A DNA stretch of 44,333 bases from positions 1-44,333 of IMG/VR virus record IMGVR_UViG_3300044624_003294, one strand, 5' to 3'. A program made the translations under genes and the position numbers. Positions within the stretch are counted from its first letter, which is position 1, and each line of letters opens with the position of its first letter. Below, piece after piece: positions 1-7,588 of this stretch. This stretch comes from a virus. The notes under the pieces were generated by a model. The model saw only the letters and a list, made by a program, of their open reading frames with translations, was not told where the DNA came from and did not search any database.

Positions 1-1
1 T

Positions 2-412
2 CATTTTTTAGTTAATGAACAACATTCTTCATCCTGGATAAATCACAAAAAATGTCAAGAATTTTATCAAGCTAATATCTTAAAATTTCCATTAAAAGTA
101 GGATTTTTAGGTCTATCATCTACAGATGATAAAAATATACATGCTATAAAATTAAATAATACAATTGACTCTATAAGTGGAATAGATGTAATTCACAGTG
201 AGTTAGAAAAACAACACTTAGATTATTGTTGCACAATATTTTCAAAAAAAGCAATTAATATTACTACACAGTATATTGAATATGTTCATGTTAATTTATT
301 TTTAGAATCTACGATAAAATTTGGATATACTCATACTTTAGATAATTTTTCTAAAAACGATATAATAATAAAATTTAATGACGGAATAATCGGTCAAATA
401 GTAAATTATTGA
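2..412 (+). CDS. C-terminal part of an unidentified protein (cut by window edge)
   Basis: An open frame runs from the left edge to a TGA at 410-412, giving about 136 codons with no start inside the window. The coding is very AT-rich (many Asn, Ile, Lys), like the other isolated plus-strand genes at 12864 and 32211. Its end overlaps the end of the convergent minus-strand gene by seven bases, as expected for two real genes packed tail to tail. No family is recognised. Confidence 0.6.
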   Translation, partial: HFLVNEQHSSSWINHKKCQEFYQANILKFPLKVGFLGLSSTDDKNIHAIKLNNTIDSISGIDVIHSELEKQHLDYCCTIFSKKAINITTQYIEYVHVNLFLESTIKFGYTHTLDNFSKNDIIIKFNDGIIGQIVNY

Positions 413-645
413 TTTTTAATTTTTGCTTTTTTACCTGATAGATAATCATGCTTTTGATAAAATTCAAAAACTTGAGCAATGTCATCTAAACGATCATACA
501 TGTTTTGATTAATAACTATTCCAGCAACTTGACACATTTTCATTGCTCGAGTTTTTGCATCGTCTTTAGAATCTAAAGTAATTGTGAATGGTTCTGTTTT
601 TCCAATTGGAACTAATTTTTTCTTTTTAAACGGCCAAAATTTCAT
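406..645 (-). CDS. small hypothetical protein
   Basis: 79 residues with a basic N-terminus (FWPFKKKK) and no recognised domain. The start is the ATG at 645, preceded by a purine-rich GAGGGG ribosome-binding site; a TTG just upstream is less likely. The first 20 bases overlap the end of the polynucleotide kinase gene, so it is probably translated from the same message. It is the last gene of the minus-strand early block before the convergent gene at the window edge. Confidence 0.6.
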   Translation of the reverse strand: MKFWPFKKKKLVPIGKTEPFTITLDSKDDAKTRAMKMCQVAGIVINQNMYDRLDDIAQVFEFYQKHDYLSGKKAKIKNQ

Positions 646-1078
646 CAAACCCCTCTTCCTTTGTTGGTGGTTGAAGTTGATTAATCATACTAAGAATAAC
701 GGGTTCAGGAATAGTTTTACCTGGGCGACTTGCTAAACGATCACGCAAATCTTGAGGCACAGAAAAGTACACTCCAACTTTTTTGTAACTTTTTGGGACA
801 CGACTTAATTTGCTCTTACGTGCCTTTGCAGTAAGATTAGTTTGATCCCAAATAATGTCGCGCTCGTTACGCACTGCTTGAAGAAGATCCTTCTCCATCT
901 GTTCAGTAGCGTAGCCAATAGTATCTTGAAATACTTCGCTATAAGTTTTTCCGTGTTTTTCAGCAGCACGTTCGATATAATTGTCAGTACTTAGAACAAC
1001 AGCATCATGTTTGTTATTCTTAATCCATGTAGTTTTGCCTGAACCGGGAACTCCTACAAGCATGTATAATGTTGGCAT
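626..1078 (-). CDS. polynucleotide 5'-kinase, half of a split T4 PNKP
   Basis: A 150-residue P-loop kinase resembling the N-terminal kinase domain of T4 polynucleotide kinase/phosphatase. It would phosphorylate 5'-OH RNA or DNA ends made by anticodon nucleases. The Walker A motif GVPGSGKT is at residues 9-16, the catalytic-type Asp in STDN is near residue 32, and a DQTNL motif and a lid rich in Arg and Lys follow. The C-terminal sequence around TIPEPVILSM aligns with the end of the T4 kinase domain, and the protein stops where T4 PNKP would continue into its phosphatase. That phosphatase is a separate gene at 9091. A generic AAA_33 kinase is the alternative. Confidence 0.75.
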   Translation of the reverse strand: MPTLYMLVGVPGSGKTTWIKNNKHDAVVLSTDNYIERAAEKHGKTYSEVFQDTIGYATEQMEKDLLQAVRNERDIIWDQTNLTAKARKSKLSRVPKSYKKVGVYFSVPQDLRDRLASRPGKTIPEPVILSMINQLQPPTKEEGFDEILAV

Positions 1079-1089
1079 TTTAAATCCTT

Positions 1090-1497
1090 TTATTTGTCAT
1101 AGCAGTAGAAACTTACGCTCTCGCTGTAGTAACCATTACTAGTGCCGTACCAACGAATATCAACATAACCTTTAATAGTTGCTAACTTGTAAAATGTCCA
1201 AGTCCAGCTTTCGTCGTACCTATCTTTGGGTTCATTTGGCATTAAAGCGTGTAGTATTTTAGAATTATTAGATGCACTCCAAGAGTTGCTTGCTTCTTCA
1301 GCAAGAGTAATTGGTGAACTAATTAAATCATTTAGATCACCTACTATACTTTCGATAAGCACACGTTCGCAGCAGTCTTGATCATGTGTTAATTTATACT
1401 GATGTGTATCAGTATAAAAAACAATATCTTGATCATCGTTAATAACTTCAACTTTAGTTAAAATTTTTCCGAGCAAGGTTTCAAAAGGAACTAACAT
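1090..1497 (-). CDS. hypothetical protein, DUF7448-like
   Basis: 135 residues. The order of motifs (a DQDCCE segment near residue 41, then GDLNDLI, a conserved TWTFYKLAT stretch and a [13 protein letters not shown]-terminus) matches a widespread phage family that I recall as DUF7448. Its function is unknown. The two adjacent cysteines and conserved acidic residues could bind a metal, but nothing shows this directly. It sits directly behind the small gene at 1504 with a six-base gap, in the same operon. Confidence 0.65.
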   Translation of the reverse strand: MLVPFETLLGKILTKVEVINDDQDIVFYTDTHQYKLTHDQDCCERVLIESIVGDLNDLISSPITLAEEASNSWSASNNSKILHALMPNEPKDRYDESWTWTFYKLATIKGYVDIRWYGTSNGYYSESVSFYCYDK

Positions 1498-1503
1498 GTA
1501 AAT

Positions 1504-1779
1504 TTACTTTTTGTTTCGTAAAATATACATGGTTACAAGTGAAGGGTCAAGTTTTACTGTTTGATTAGCATAAGTGTTAGCGTTACTTCTAGCACCAACT
1601 CTACAGATTGTAAGCATTTTTGGATTAAGTTTAATTACCTTAGCAATCATTGTTTCCCTAGTACCATAAGGAGCAACAACATAATCGCCTGGAAATAATT
1701 CTACTCCAAGTTTGTCGTAATGCTGTGGTACTTTACTTGTCTTTGCAGACTGCGTCAAACCAGTCATCTGGATGTCCAT
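1504..1779 (-). CDS. hypothetical small protein
   Basis: 91 residues with a probable small beta-barrel region (LFPGDYVVAPYGTRETMIAKVIKLNP) reminiscent of SH3-like or KOW-type folds. That reading is inference only. Its start overlaps the end of the next gene upstream (1733) by 47 bases. An AAAGGG sits close to the first ATG. No family is recognised. Confidence 0.55.
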   Translation of the reverse strand: MDIQMTGLTQSAKTSKVPQHYDKLGVELFPGDYVVAPYGTRETMIAKVIKLNPKMLTICRVGARSNANTYANQTVKLDPSLVTMYILRNKK

Positions 1780-1960
1780 GACCCTTTAACCATCCTTCGG
1801 GTGTTACTTCAAGTTTACCAAGACGAACGCCTTCGCTTTTCATATCTTCCCAAGTTTGTTCCATGTCTTTTTGAAACTCTGCCCAGCTAGCCCAAGGGAA
1901 GTCTTCCGGAAGTGTTTCGTCATCATCACGAAAATACTTTGTTGTCATAATACTAGTCAT
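1733..1960 (-). CDS. hypothetical acidic small protein
   Basis: 75 residues, rich in Asp, Glu and Trp. The ATG at 1960 is chosen because AAGGAAG lies seven bases upstream; a longer frame from a TTG at 1978 has no such signal. The start overlaps the stop of the preceding gene by eight bases, which suggests translational coupling. No domain is recognised. Confidence 0.6.
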   Translation of the reverse strand: MTSIMTTKYFRDDDETLPEDFPWASWAEFQKDMEQTWEDMKSEGVRLGKLEVTPEGWLKGHGHPDDWFDAVCKDK

Positions 1961-2138
1961 TGTTATCTTCCTTATCAAATTCTTCTAGGTGGTCATACCA
2001 CCATTTTAATTTTTGTCTAACTTCATGAACTGTATCCATAGCAATCATATCGCCTAATACTAGCTCTAATACTTTATTATGCATTAGACGTTGATGCTTT
2101 TCAATCGCTAATTTGGCTGCACGATCTAAGGGGCCCAA
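1953..2138 (-). CDS. hypothetical small protein, probable TTG start
   Basis: About 61 residues, predicted helical, ending in an acidic tail. There is no ATG near the 5' end of the frame. The TTG at 2138 is the best start because GGAAG lies about seven bases upstream, inside the end of the preceding gene. A TTG at 2153 is possible. It lies in a run of overlapping genes (1504-2455). Function unknown. Confidence 0.45.
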   Translation of the reverse strand: MGPLDRAAKLAIEKHQRLMHNKVLELVLGDMIAMDTVHEVRQKLKWWYDHLEEFDKEDNND

Positions 2139-2455
2139 TCCATTTCTTCCCAATTGCGATTATCGAGCAATTCAACTTGATCAGGGTACATGGTTTTCAT
2201 TTGATCCCACGTAGGAGCAGTGCTCATTTTCAATCCGTATGATTCTGGCCAGCAGTTATATACAGAACCGCTTGAACCATAAAATTTCCAACGATCATTT
2301 GATGCATCATATTCGGCTCGAGTGATGCCGCTATTTAATCGCCAACTAGTACCATTAAGATATCCGCCTGACCAACCACCAAGAACCTTGTAAAAGGTTT
2401 GATCTTTATTAGTCATCTTAATAACAACCCAACTATCAGGATTATATTCAGTCAT
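2126..2455 (-). CDS. hypothetical protein
   Basis: 109 residues, rich in Trp, Gly and Tyr (GWSGGYLNG, WRLNSGI, YGSSGSVYNCW). This looks like a compact beta-rich domain. Part of the pattern (motifs such as SSWRLNSGIT-x-) recurs in phage small proteins of unknown function. The start follows the stop of the GGQ release-factor-like gene directly, with GAGGAAAAG as ribosome-binding site formed by that gene's last codons. It is therefore likely co-translated with it. Confidence 0.6.
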   Translation of the reverse strand: MTEYNPDSWVVIKMTNKDQTFYKVLGGWSGGYLNGTSWRLNSGITRAEYDASNDRWKFYGSSGSVYNCWPESYGLKMSTAPTWDQMKTMYPDQVELLDNRNWEEMDWAP

Positions 2456-2833
2456 TTACTTTTCCTCAAATGGCGCTTCTTCAATTGGGACCCAGCGCCC
2501 GTTAACTTTGCCTTCAATGTTTAAATTAACATCATTCATAGTTTTGTCAATCTTCTCTTCAATGGTAAGTTGGTCACCCATTCGTCTTGCTGTTTCTAGT
2601 TTATGCCAAAGTTTGAACTCTTTAGATTCAGCCATCTTCCTAAACGCGATTCGTTTATTTTCGTGCTGACTACGAGTAAGATCACTTTCGCCACTAGCAC
2701 CGCTAGCACGATGGACACAGCGAACCTTTGACTCAGTCTTGTTGCGCTTTTGACCACCAGGACCTGTACCTCGCAAGTATTGCCAATCGCAATCATTTGC
2801 GGTTACTGTAAAAAGTAATTCTTTAGACATCAT
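2456..2833 (-). CDS. peptide chain release factor-like protein (GGQ domain)
   Basis: 125 residues made up almost entirely of an RF-1 type peptidyl-tRNA hydrolase domain. GTGPGGQKRNKT carries the catalytic GGQ at residues 26-28, followed by a basic C-terminal helix. In cellular relatives (RF1/RF2 domain 3, ArfB, PrfH) the GGQ loop enters the peptidyl-transferase centre and hydrolyses peptidyl-tRNA. No codon-recognition domain is present, so the length fits a stop-codon-independent rescue or damaged-ribosome factor better than a true release factor. It lies three genes from a PTH2 peptidyl-tRNA hydrolase, within the RNA-repair and translation block. The ribosome-binding site is GGAA before the tandem ATGs. 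Confidence 0.85.
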   Translation of the reverse strand: MMSKELLFTVTANDCDWQYLRGTGPGGQKRNKTESKVRCVHRASGASGESDLTRSQHENKRIAFRKMAESKEFKLWHKLETARRMGDQLTIEEKIDKTMNDVNLNIEGKVNGRWVPIEEAPFEEK

Positions 2834-2841
2834 TATTTCCT

Positions 2842-3033
2842 TTAGTAGATTGGAAACCTTCTAGGTGGAGGTCGCTTTGGTTCATATTCTTTGCGAAGTG
2901 CAGCCATAATCTTTTCGTCTTCTTCTCTTTTCTTTTGGATTGCTTCTAGCTTTCTAGAATTGTATTCATAGGACATATAGAAAATACCAAAACACACTAA
3001 GGCAAGAAGCATGAATTGTTCAAATATACTCAT
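2842..3033 (-). CDS. small single-span membrane protein
   Basis: 63 residues from the ATG at 3033. One hydrophobic segment (FMLLALVCFGIFYMSYEY) is followed by a highly charged coiled-coil-like tail and a proline/arginine-rich end (PKRPPPRRF). A longer frame from 3063 would overlap the preceding secreted-protein gene. The architecture resembles spanin or holin accessory proteins, but no specific family is recognised. Confidence 0.5.
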   Translation of the reverse strand: MSIFEQFMLLALVCFGIFYMSYEYNSRKLEAIQKKREEDEKIMAALRKEYEPKRPPPRRFPIY

Positions 3034-3037
3034 TTTC

Positions 3038-3235
3038 TTAGGATGTATATGGGCCGGCGTCATGTACAGACTTGCCGTTGCTACAATTATCCTGTGGCAG
3101 AGGCTTTAGTTTATACTGTGGCCATTCGCACTTTCTATCAACTACGGGTGCAGCTTCTGCAATTACCGGTGAAGCCATGATTGCAGCACCTGTTAAAGCA
3201 CTTATTAGTATAGCTGTATTAAATTTCTTTTTCAT
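3038..3235 (-). CDS. small secreted protein with signal peptide
   Basis: 65 residues. A lysine-rich N-terminus (MKKK), a hydrophobic core and an AEA-AP cleavage site near residue 29 form a clear Sec signal peptide. The mature part is only about 36 residues with two cysteines (CEWP and DNCS) that could form a disulphide in the periplasm. AAGAAGG lies upstream. The role is unknown; export suggests an envelope or superinfection function. Confidence 0.65.
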   Translation of the reverse strand: MKKKFNTAILISALTGAAIMASPVIAEAAPVVDRKCEWPQYKLKPLPQDNCSNGKSVHDAGPYTS

Positions 3236-3255
3236 TTAGATTTACCTTCTTTAAA

Positions 3256-3735
3256 TTATGGATGTAGTGGGAACTTACTAACAATAGGTTCCAACTTATT
3301 CTTAAAATAGAAAATGTAAGCAGCGGTCACTTCTTGTCTGCAACACAGGAAACGACCATCCTCAAGATCATACGGAATCTTAGTGTGAACCTTAGGATCA
3401 ATTAGCTTAACAATTTCCTTGTCAACAATGTAAGGATAAGTTGGATCAATTACTAGTTCAGCAACAGCACCAGCTTCTGCTGCCTCAGCAACAGCATGTA
3501 CAACTTCGTTCCACTCACCCTTTAGATTGATTTGCGTACCAAACCCAAATGGCGTTTCCGCCATCCAAGTTTGGACATCGTACCTCAGTTCCTTACCGGC
3601 CCGCATAGGTTGAATTGCTGCCTTATTAATAAAAGCATTAGCAGCATGTCCGCTATGAGCCTGCGCTTTGCCAGGGTTCATGCTAGGCAGATCAGTATTA
3701 ACAAACACGTACAGGACAGAATAGTTATCTTCCAT
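3256..3735 (-). CDS. PTH2-type peptidyl-tRNA hydrolase-like protein
   Basis: 159 residues. The N-terminal strand followed by NPGKAQAHSGHAANAF at about residues 20-35 matches the Pth2 signature (G-K-x-x-A-Q-x-x-H-A), the archaeal and eukaryotic type of peptidyl-tRNA hydrolase. Members cleave the ester bond of peptidyl-tRNA released from stalled ribosomes. The start overlaps the stop of the RNA ligase gene as TAATG, with AAGGAG upstream, so the two are translationally coupled. It is longer than typical Pth2 (about 115-120 residues), with extra sequence in the second half. Whether the active site is complete cannot be judged without a structure comparison. Confidence 0.75.
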   Translation of the reverse strand: MEDNYSVLYVFVNTDLPSMNPGKAQAHSGHAANAFINKAAIQPMRAGKELRYDVQTWMAETPFGFGTQINLKGEWNEVVHAVAEAAEAGAVAELVIDPTYPYIVDKEIVKLIDPKVHTKIPYDLEDGRFLCCRQEVTAAYIFYFKNKLEPIVSKFPLHP

Positions 3736-4982
3736 TATTCATCTCCTTCAAAAGAGTAGGACCATTCATGTCCTCCCCAAACCTTACGGACTTCATTTAC
3801 TTTAGATTGAGTACCAATGTTCTTACGAACATGATCCACAAGCATGTCCTTGCCATCCCGTCCAGCAAAGCGACCAAATGCATACTGCGGAGCAAACGGA
3901 AAAGTTTTTTCAATCACAGGCTTCCACTCTAATGCATACTGCTTACGGTCTACACCAGCCTGCACAACATTCTGATAATGGTCCTCATAAGCCGCAAGCG
4001 ACTCATTAAATCCTTCCCAGAACTTGTCTTGGAACTTGAGCAAACGAGCCTGATCCTCAACCTGCAAGAACGGCAGCACATCGTCAACTTTTTCGTTCAC
4101 AATGTAATCAAGCACGTTCTTTTCACGAGTGATTGCATCCTTGCTCTTGTGACGCAGCACATACCAATCAGCCTTAACCTTAAGCATGTGACCATCAAAG
4201 AAGCGAATAACTACGCCTTCAGCATCTTCCATACCACGCACGATATCAAGAATGTTTGCAGAATCATAATCATACGCCTTTACAACAGGCATATCGTAAC
4301 GCTTACCATATGCCTGCAGAAGTTCATGCCGCGCATAATAGCCACTCTCGTTATGACGCAGTGCAGTGAGAACTAGCTGATCCTCAGGATAGCTGACTAC
4401 AATACGGTTCTTGTTGCTGCACCATTCAAACACAGGCGTCCAACCAGAGTCCAAATTTTCCTTAGCAAACTCTACATACTTAGGATGAGTAGCAACAAAC
4501 GTTTCCGCTTCCATGCTGGTATCAGTAATGCCCATCTTGGTCATCCAACGAACATGCCCCTTAACGTAGCAAGGGCTTACCATAGAACCATCAAGCTTTT
4601 CTAAAATCATATGAGGGCGATCAAAGCTGATGTTTTCAAATCGAGTTTCATCACGCTCATTCATGTTAAAGAACTTGTGGTAACGACGATTGATTACGTT
4701 GCCTTCAAGGTCAAACACAAGACCTCGGCACTCTCGCCGAATGGCAGCAGCACTTACAAAGTCCGGGCAACGCTGAGAACCGCAGTCCCCAATCTCAGTC
4801 TTATATTCCTTGCAGCCCGGACAGAAGTCCTCACCAGTTACAGGCGGAAAGCTGTCTTCCATCATAACAGCATAGTTAACGACCTGATAGCCGTCCTTCT
4901 TTGCCACAATGAACTCGTCCCTATCTGCAATCGCAGGTAGTACATCATCAATATGATTAATTACAGGAAAAGCGTACCGCAT
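3735..4982 (-). CDS. rnlA: RNA ligase 1-like (T4 gp63 / RnlA type)
   Basis: 415 residues. The adenylation lysine is K129 in EKLDGS (motif I). A FEW-NRIVV region (motif IIIa, about 185-196), EGVVIRF (motif IV, 255-261) and LKVKADWY (motif V, 267-274) complete the nucleotidyltransferase core. ECRGLVFDLEG-KFFNMNE matches T4 Rnl1 upstream of motif I. The enzyme would seal 5'-phosphate and 3'-OH RNA ends, classically broken tRNA anticodon loops. An unusual N-terminal insertion has four cysteines (C54, C57, C67, C72), likely a zinc knuckle absent from T4 Rnl1. It is the first gene behind the strong promoter at 5010-5037, with AGGA eight bases before the ATG. Confidence 0.9.
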   Translation of the reverse strand: MRYAFPVINHIDDVLPAIADRDEFIVAKKDGYQVVNYAVMMEDSFPPVTGEDFCPGCKEYKTEIGDCGSQRCPDFVSAAAIRRECRGLVFDLEGNVINRRYHKFFNMNERDETRFENISFDRPHMILEKLDGSMVSPCYVKGHVRWMTKMGITDTSMEAETFVATHPKYVEFAKENLDSGWTPVFEWCSNKNRIVVSYPEDQLVLTALRHNESGYYARHELLQAYGKRYDMPVVKAYDYDSANILDIVRGMEDAEGVVIRFFDGHMLKVKADWYVLRHKSKDAITREKNVLDYIVNEKVDDVLPFLQVEDQARLLKFQDKFWEGFNESLAAYEDHYQNVVQAGVDRKQYALEWKPVIEKTFPFAPQYAFGRFAGRDGKDMLVDHVRKNIGTQSKVNEVRKVWGGHEWSYSFEGDE

Positions 4983-5009
4983 CGTGTTGTCCTAACTTGT
5001 TATATTGCT

Positions 5010-5037
5010 ATAATAGCACCTTTACAGCAGGTGTCAA
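5010..5037 (-). promoter_or_regulatory. sigma70-like promoter for the RNA ligase operon
   Basis: On the minus strand a consensus TTGACA is followed by a 16-base spacer ending in TGC and then TATTAT. This gives an extended -10 (TGC-TATTAT). It lies about 30 bases upstream of the RNA ligase ATG. The same architecture recurs before several other minus-strand genes. Confidence 0.75.
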
Positions 5038-5044
5038 CCGGTTA

Positions 5045-5551
5045 CTAAACCATTAAATTTGGGACCAAATCCGTGATCAATTTTGGCATGTAATCTTGGA
5101 CCTCTACGCTACAGTTAATGTGCCGATCTGTTGGACTTGCATTTTGGTGAATATGTCCGTGAAGGTTGTATTGTACTTTATACAAGCCGCTTTCATGAAC
5201 TGGTACGTGAGTTAGCAAGCAATTATATTCTGGGAACATACGCCACATGCTAATTTTTTGAAAATGCTTTTGTAGATTTTGATCTTTGCCGTGATCGTGA
5301 TTGCCTAGTAGCAAACGCTTGCGGCCTTTTAGTCGAGGTAGGACTTCATGTCCTTTTCCAAAGTAGACATCGCCAAGATGATAGACAATGTCATCATCGT
5401 TTACTGTTTTGTTCCAACGATCAACCATGTACTCATTCATATCATGAATGTCACTAAAGTTACGAATTAGTTCGTTGGTATTACTGTCACGGAATTTCAA
5501 AATGTTTTCGTGACCAAAGTGTGTATCTGAAACTACAAATATTCTTGACAT
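5045..5551 (-). CDS. calcineurin-like metallophosphatase
   Basis: 168 residues with all motifs of the two-metal phosphoesterase fold in order: DTHFGH (residues 9-14), GDVYFG (near 60), GNHDHG (near 84), then THVP and HGHIH towards the C-terminus. Members hydrolyse phosphomonoesters, phosphodiesters or 2',3'-cyclic phosphates. Its place beside RNA ligase suggests a role in RNA end processing, but that is inference from neighbourhood only. The promoter at 5558-5585 has its -10 just six bases before the ATG and there is no Shine-Dalgarno, so the message may be leaderless. Confidence 0.85.
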   Translation of the reverse strand: MSRIFVVSDTHFGHENILKFRDSNTNELIRNFSDIHDMNEYMVDRWNKTVNDDDIVYHLGDVYFGKGHEVLPRLKGRKRLLLGNHDHGKDQNLQKHFQKISMWRMFPEYNCLLTHVPVHESGLYKVQYNLHGHIHQNASPTDRHINCSVEVQDYMPKLITDLVPNLMV

Positions 5552-5557
5552 AAGTCT

Positions 5558-5585
5558 AGTATAGCACGTTAAGAATTATTTGCAA
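5558..5585 (-). promoter_or_regulatory. sigma70-like promoter before the metallophosphatase
   Basis: TTGCAA, a 16-base spacer ending in TGC, then TATACT. The spacing and extended -10 match the promoter at 5010. The -10 ends six bases before the ATG at 5551, so transcription would begin at or next to the start codon. Confidence 0.55.
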
Positions 5586-6603
5586 ATAATTGTTGGACCA
5601 TCTTAGCACCCTGGGCAATAGATTTCTTATCTGCTTCAGCTCTTGCTTTGGCTTCAGGTGTTTCTGCTTTATCACGTTTTGGTGCATCAATAGCACCTTG
5701 TGCTTTTGCCATATATATTTGTACAAACTTGTTTAAAAATTCTTCTGCGTTGGAATATGGAGCAAGTATACCTTTACCATACATTCCGTTCATTTCAAAA
5801 CTACGTGCCATTCCTTTTACAGCATTAACAAGATTGCTAATTTTTACCTCTTTAAGGTCACTGCCAGGATGTTTGATCAATAGCGGATCAATTTTAGCGT
5901 TCTTTGGATCCTTGCCAATAATGTCTTTATATTCGTTGTTGAAAATATCACGCACAAATGTTTCTACATTAGTTGTAATAGTCTTTAGTTCATAATCTTT
6001 TTTAGTTGCAGCGTATGGCACACGACGACCATTTTGCTCCTTATATTGCACTCCTGAATGTTGCAAGTTGAGCATAAGCATTTCGCCAATTACAGCAAAC
6101 ATATTGCCATTAAGCATACCTTTAACGCCACGCTCTGGTGTTGCTCTGTAGCGTCCCCAAGTAGCAAGTGGTTCTGGATGCGGCATCATATCTATCTGCA
6201 CCCAAGCATCATCGCCTATTTTTAAAATTGGATGTCCAGGGGTTGATTCAGGATGTACATAATTTGGATTGGTTGCTTTGGCAAACTCGCCAAATTGCTT
6301 ATTCCAAAAATACTGTATTTGTCCGGTAGTCATGTTTGGTTTATCTTTTAACTCTGGGACAACAATTTGTAAATCAATATCACCGTAAATCTTATCTTCA
6401 GGATCTACATCGTGATATGCACTGCTACCTGTTGGATGTCCTATCTTAACAGTTGGAATACCCGTTTGTTTAGCATAGACATTAAAGTCAGCAATAAACT
6501 TTTCCATTATTGCCAAAGCTTTTTTGACGGTACTTGGATGAATAACAGTACCTTGGGTTACAGTAGTGGTCCAACCACCTTCAAATAATTCAATCAGTAG
6601 CAT
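5569..6603 (-). CDS. nucleotidyltransferase-fold protein with capsid-targeting-like N-terminus
   Basis: 344 residues. A Pol beta-type nucleotidyltransferase signature is visible: GHPTGSSAYHD (GS at 59-61), GDIDLQI with D75 and D77, and a third carboxylate D138 in VQIDMM. Such enzymes transfer NMP to RNA, protein or small molecules; the target is unknown. The N-terminus MLLIELFEGG looks like a T4 capsid-targeting peptide with an L-F-E prohead-protease site, as in several other proteins here. The C-terminus is rich in Ala, Lys and Glu. An ATAAATA box lies four bases before the ATG and there is no Shine-Dalgarno, which fits late and possibly leaderless expression. Confidence 0.65.
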   Translation of the reverse strand: MLLIELFEGGWTTTVTQGTVIHPSTVKKALAIMEKFIADFNVYAKQTGIPTVKIGHPTGSSAYHDVDPEDKIYGDIDLQIVVPELKDKPNMTTGQIQYFWNKQFGEFAKATNPNYVHPESTPGHPILKIGDDAWVQIDMMPHPEPLATWGRYRATPERGVKGMLNGNMFAVIGEMLMLNLQHSGVQYKEQNGRRVPYAATKKDYELKTITTNVETFVRDIFNNEYKDIIGKDPKNAKIDPLLIKHPGSDLKEVKISNLVNAVKGMARSFEMNGMYGKGILAPYSNAEEFLNKFVQIYMAKAQGAIDAPKRDKAETPEAKARAEADKKSIAQGAKMVQQLFANNS

Positions 6604-6607
6604 ACTA

Positions 6608-6615
6608 TATTTATG
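6608..6615 (-). promoter_or_regulatory. T4-late-like promoter box (CATAAATA)
   Basis: The octamer CATAAATA on the minus strand lies four bases before the ATG at 6603. T4 late promoters use TATAAATA as the sole core element with the start site about six bases downstream, which would here fall on the start codon. Confidence 0.6.
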
Positions 6616-6616
6616 G

Positions 6617-6642
6617 CAAAAGGGCCCGTTAGGACCCTTTTG
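6617..6642. terminator. hairpin terminator, roughly symmetrical
   Basis: CAAAAGGG and CCCTTTTG arms enclose a short loop, with an internal GG/CC extension, giving a strong stem with T-rich flanks on either strand. It stands between the nucleotidyltransferase-like gene and the TAXI gene, and would stop minus-strand transcription before the late gene downstream reads on, or isolate the two transcripts. Confidence 0.5.
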
Positions 6643-6661
6643 AGTTTAATGTTAAATGCTA

Positions 6662-7588
6662 TTACTTTAGTTCGCCAAAGGTCTTCTTAATAGCAGGCTT
6701 AGCCTTTGCTACAGCAGTAATAAAGTCCTCTAGAGCTTTTTGATTACCGTTAAAGTATTCGGTGTTAATGTAAACACCTGCTTGCCAAGCAACTGTGTCT
6801 GAACCACTAAACCAACCAGACTGGAGGTTAATTGGATAAGTGCCACTTGGAATTGTCTGCCAACGATATAGCGTTTTGCCATCAATGTTGGTAGCATCGT
6901 TAAAGTCCATGTCATTAGCACCAACTAGGTTGATACTATCACCAAAGTCTGTATCGACTTGGATAACTGTGGCATTGCCAACAGCAGCAGGCACTAGCAT
7001 ACAAGTTGTGGTATTACTAGCAACGCTTGCCATTGCAATTGCGCCTTCCTCGTTAGTGACTTGAACTTCTGCATAGCTCTTGTCTTCTGCGATGAAATTC
7101 TGCCAAATTAGCCAAGCACCAGACCCGCTTGCACCGAGCGCAATACTCTTATTATTATCCCCGGCGAGATCGCTGAGATCATCAACGCCTGATTCCTTGC
7201 TACAAAGTACATGAAGGAATTCACGTGGTCCAGAACCAATAATACGTAGCTTGGTAGCAGCAGCAGGGTTCTTACGCTTTAGAAGAACAGCACCATCTGG
7301 CTGACCAATAAATGCATGGCAAGATTCACCATTAGCTACAGTTTCAGGCGTAGCAGTTGTTAGCACCGTGCGTTCAATATTGTCCCATGTGCCCTTGCTG
7401 GTAACAACATTAATTTCAGCATTGCGACTATCACGCATGAAGCTAGCAATATACTGTCCTGTTTCGTTATAGGGCTTACCTTCGCCACCAGTACAAAGGT
7501 TGATCTTCATCTTCTCAGCAGCGTTAGCACTTCCTACAAAAAGAGCAAGACCAACAGCAGCACTAACCATAAAAGCAGACTTAAGCAT
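6662..7588 (-). CDS. TAXI-type periplasmic solute-binding protein
   Basis: 308 residues from the ATG at 7588, chosen because AAGGA sits nine bases upstream; an ATG at 7594 is too close. The signal peptide (LKSAFMVSAAVGLALFV, cleavage at ANA-AE) is clear. The mature N-terminus (INLCTGGEGKPYNETGQYIA) resembles the TAXI/NMT1 family of TRAP-transporter receptors, which bind small organic acids in the periplasm. No membrane permease is encoded nearby, so the phage would either feed a host transporter or use the protein as a scavenging or blocking decoy. Its start overlaps the upstream SWIM gene. A phage-borne binding protein of this type is unusual. Confidence 0.7.
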   Translation of the reverse strand: MLKSAFMVSAAVGLALFVGSANAAEKMKINLCTGGEGKPYNETGQYIASFMRDSRNAEINVVTSKGTWDNIERTVLTTATPETVANGESCHAFIGQPDGAVLLKRKNPAAATKLRIIGSGPREFLHVLCSKESGVDDLSDLAGDNNKSIALGASGSGAWLIWQNFIAEDKSYAEVQVTNEEGAIAMASVASNTTTCMLVPAAVGNATVIQVDTDFGDSINLVGANDMDFNDATNIDGKTLYRWQTIPSGTYPINLQSGWFSGSDTVAWQAGVYINTEYFNGNQKALEDFITAVAKAKPAIKKTFGELK

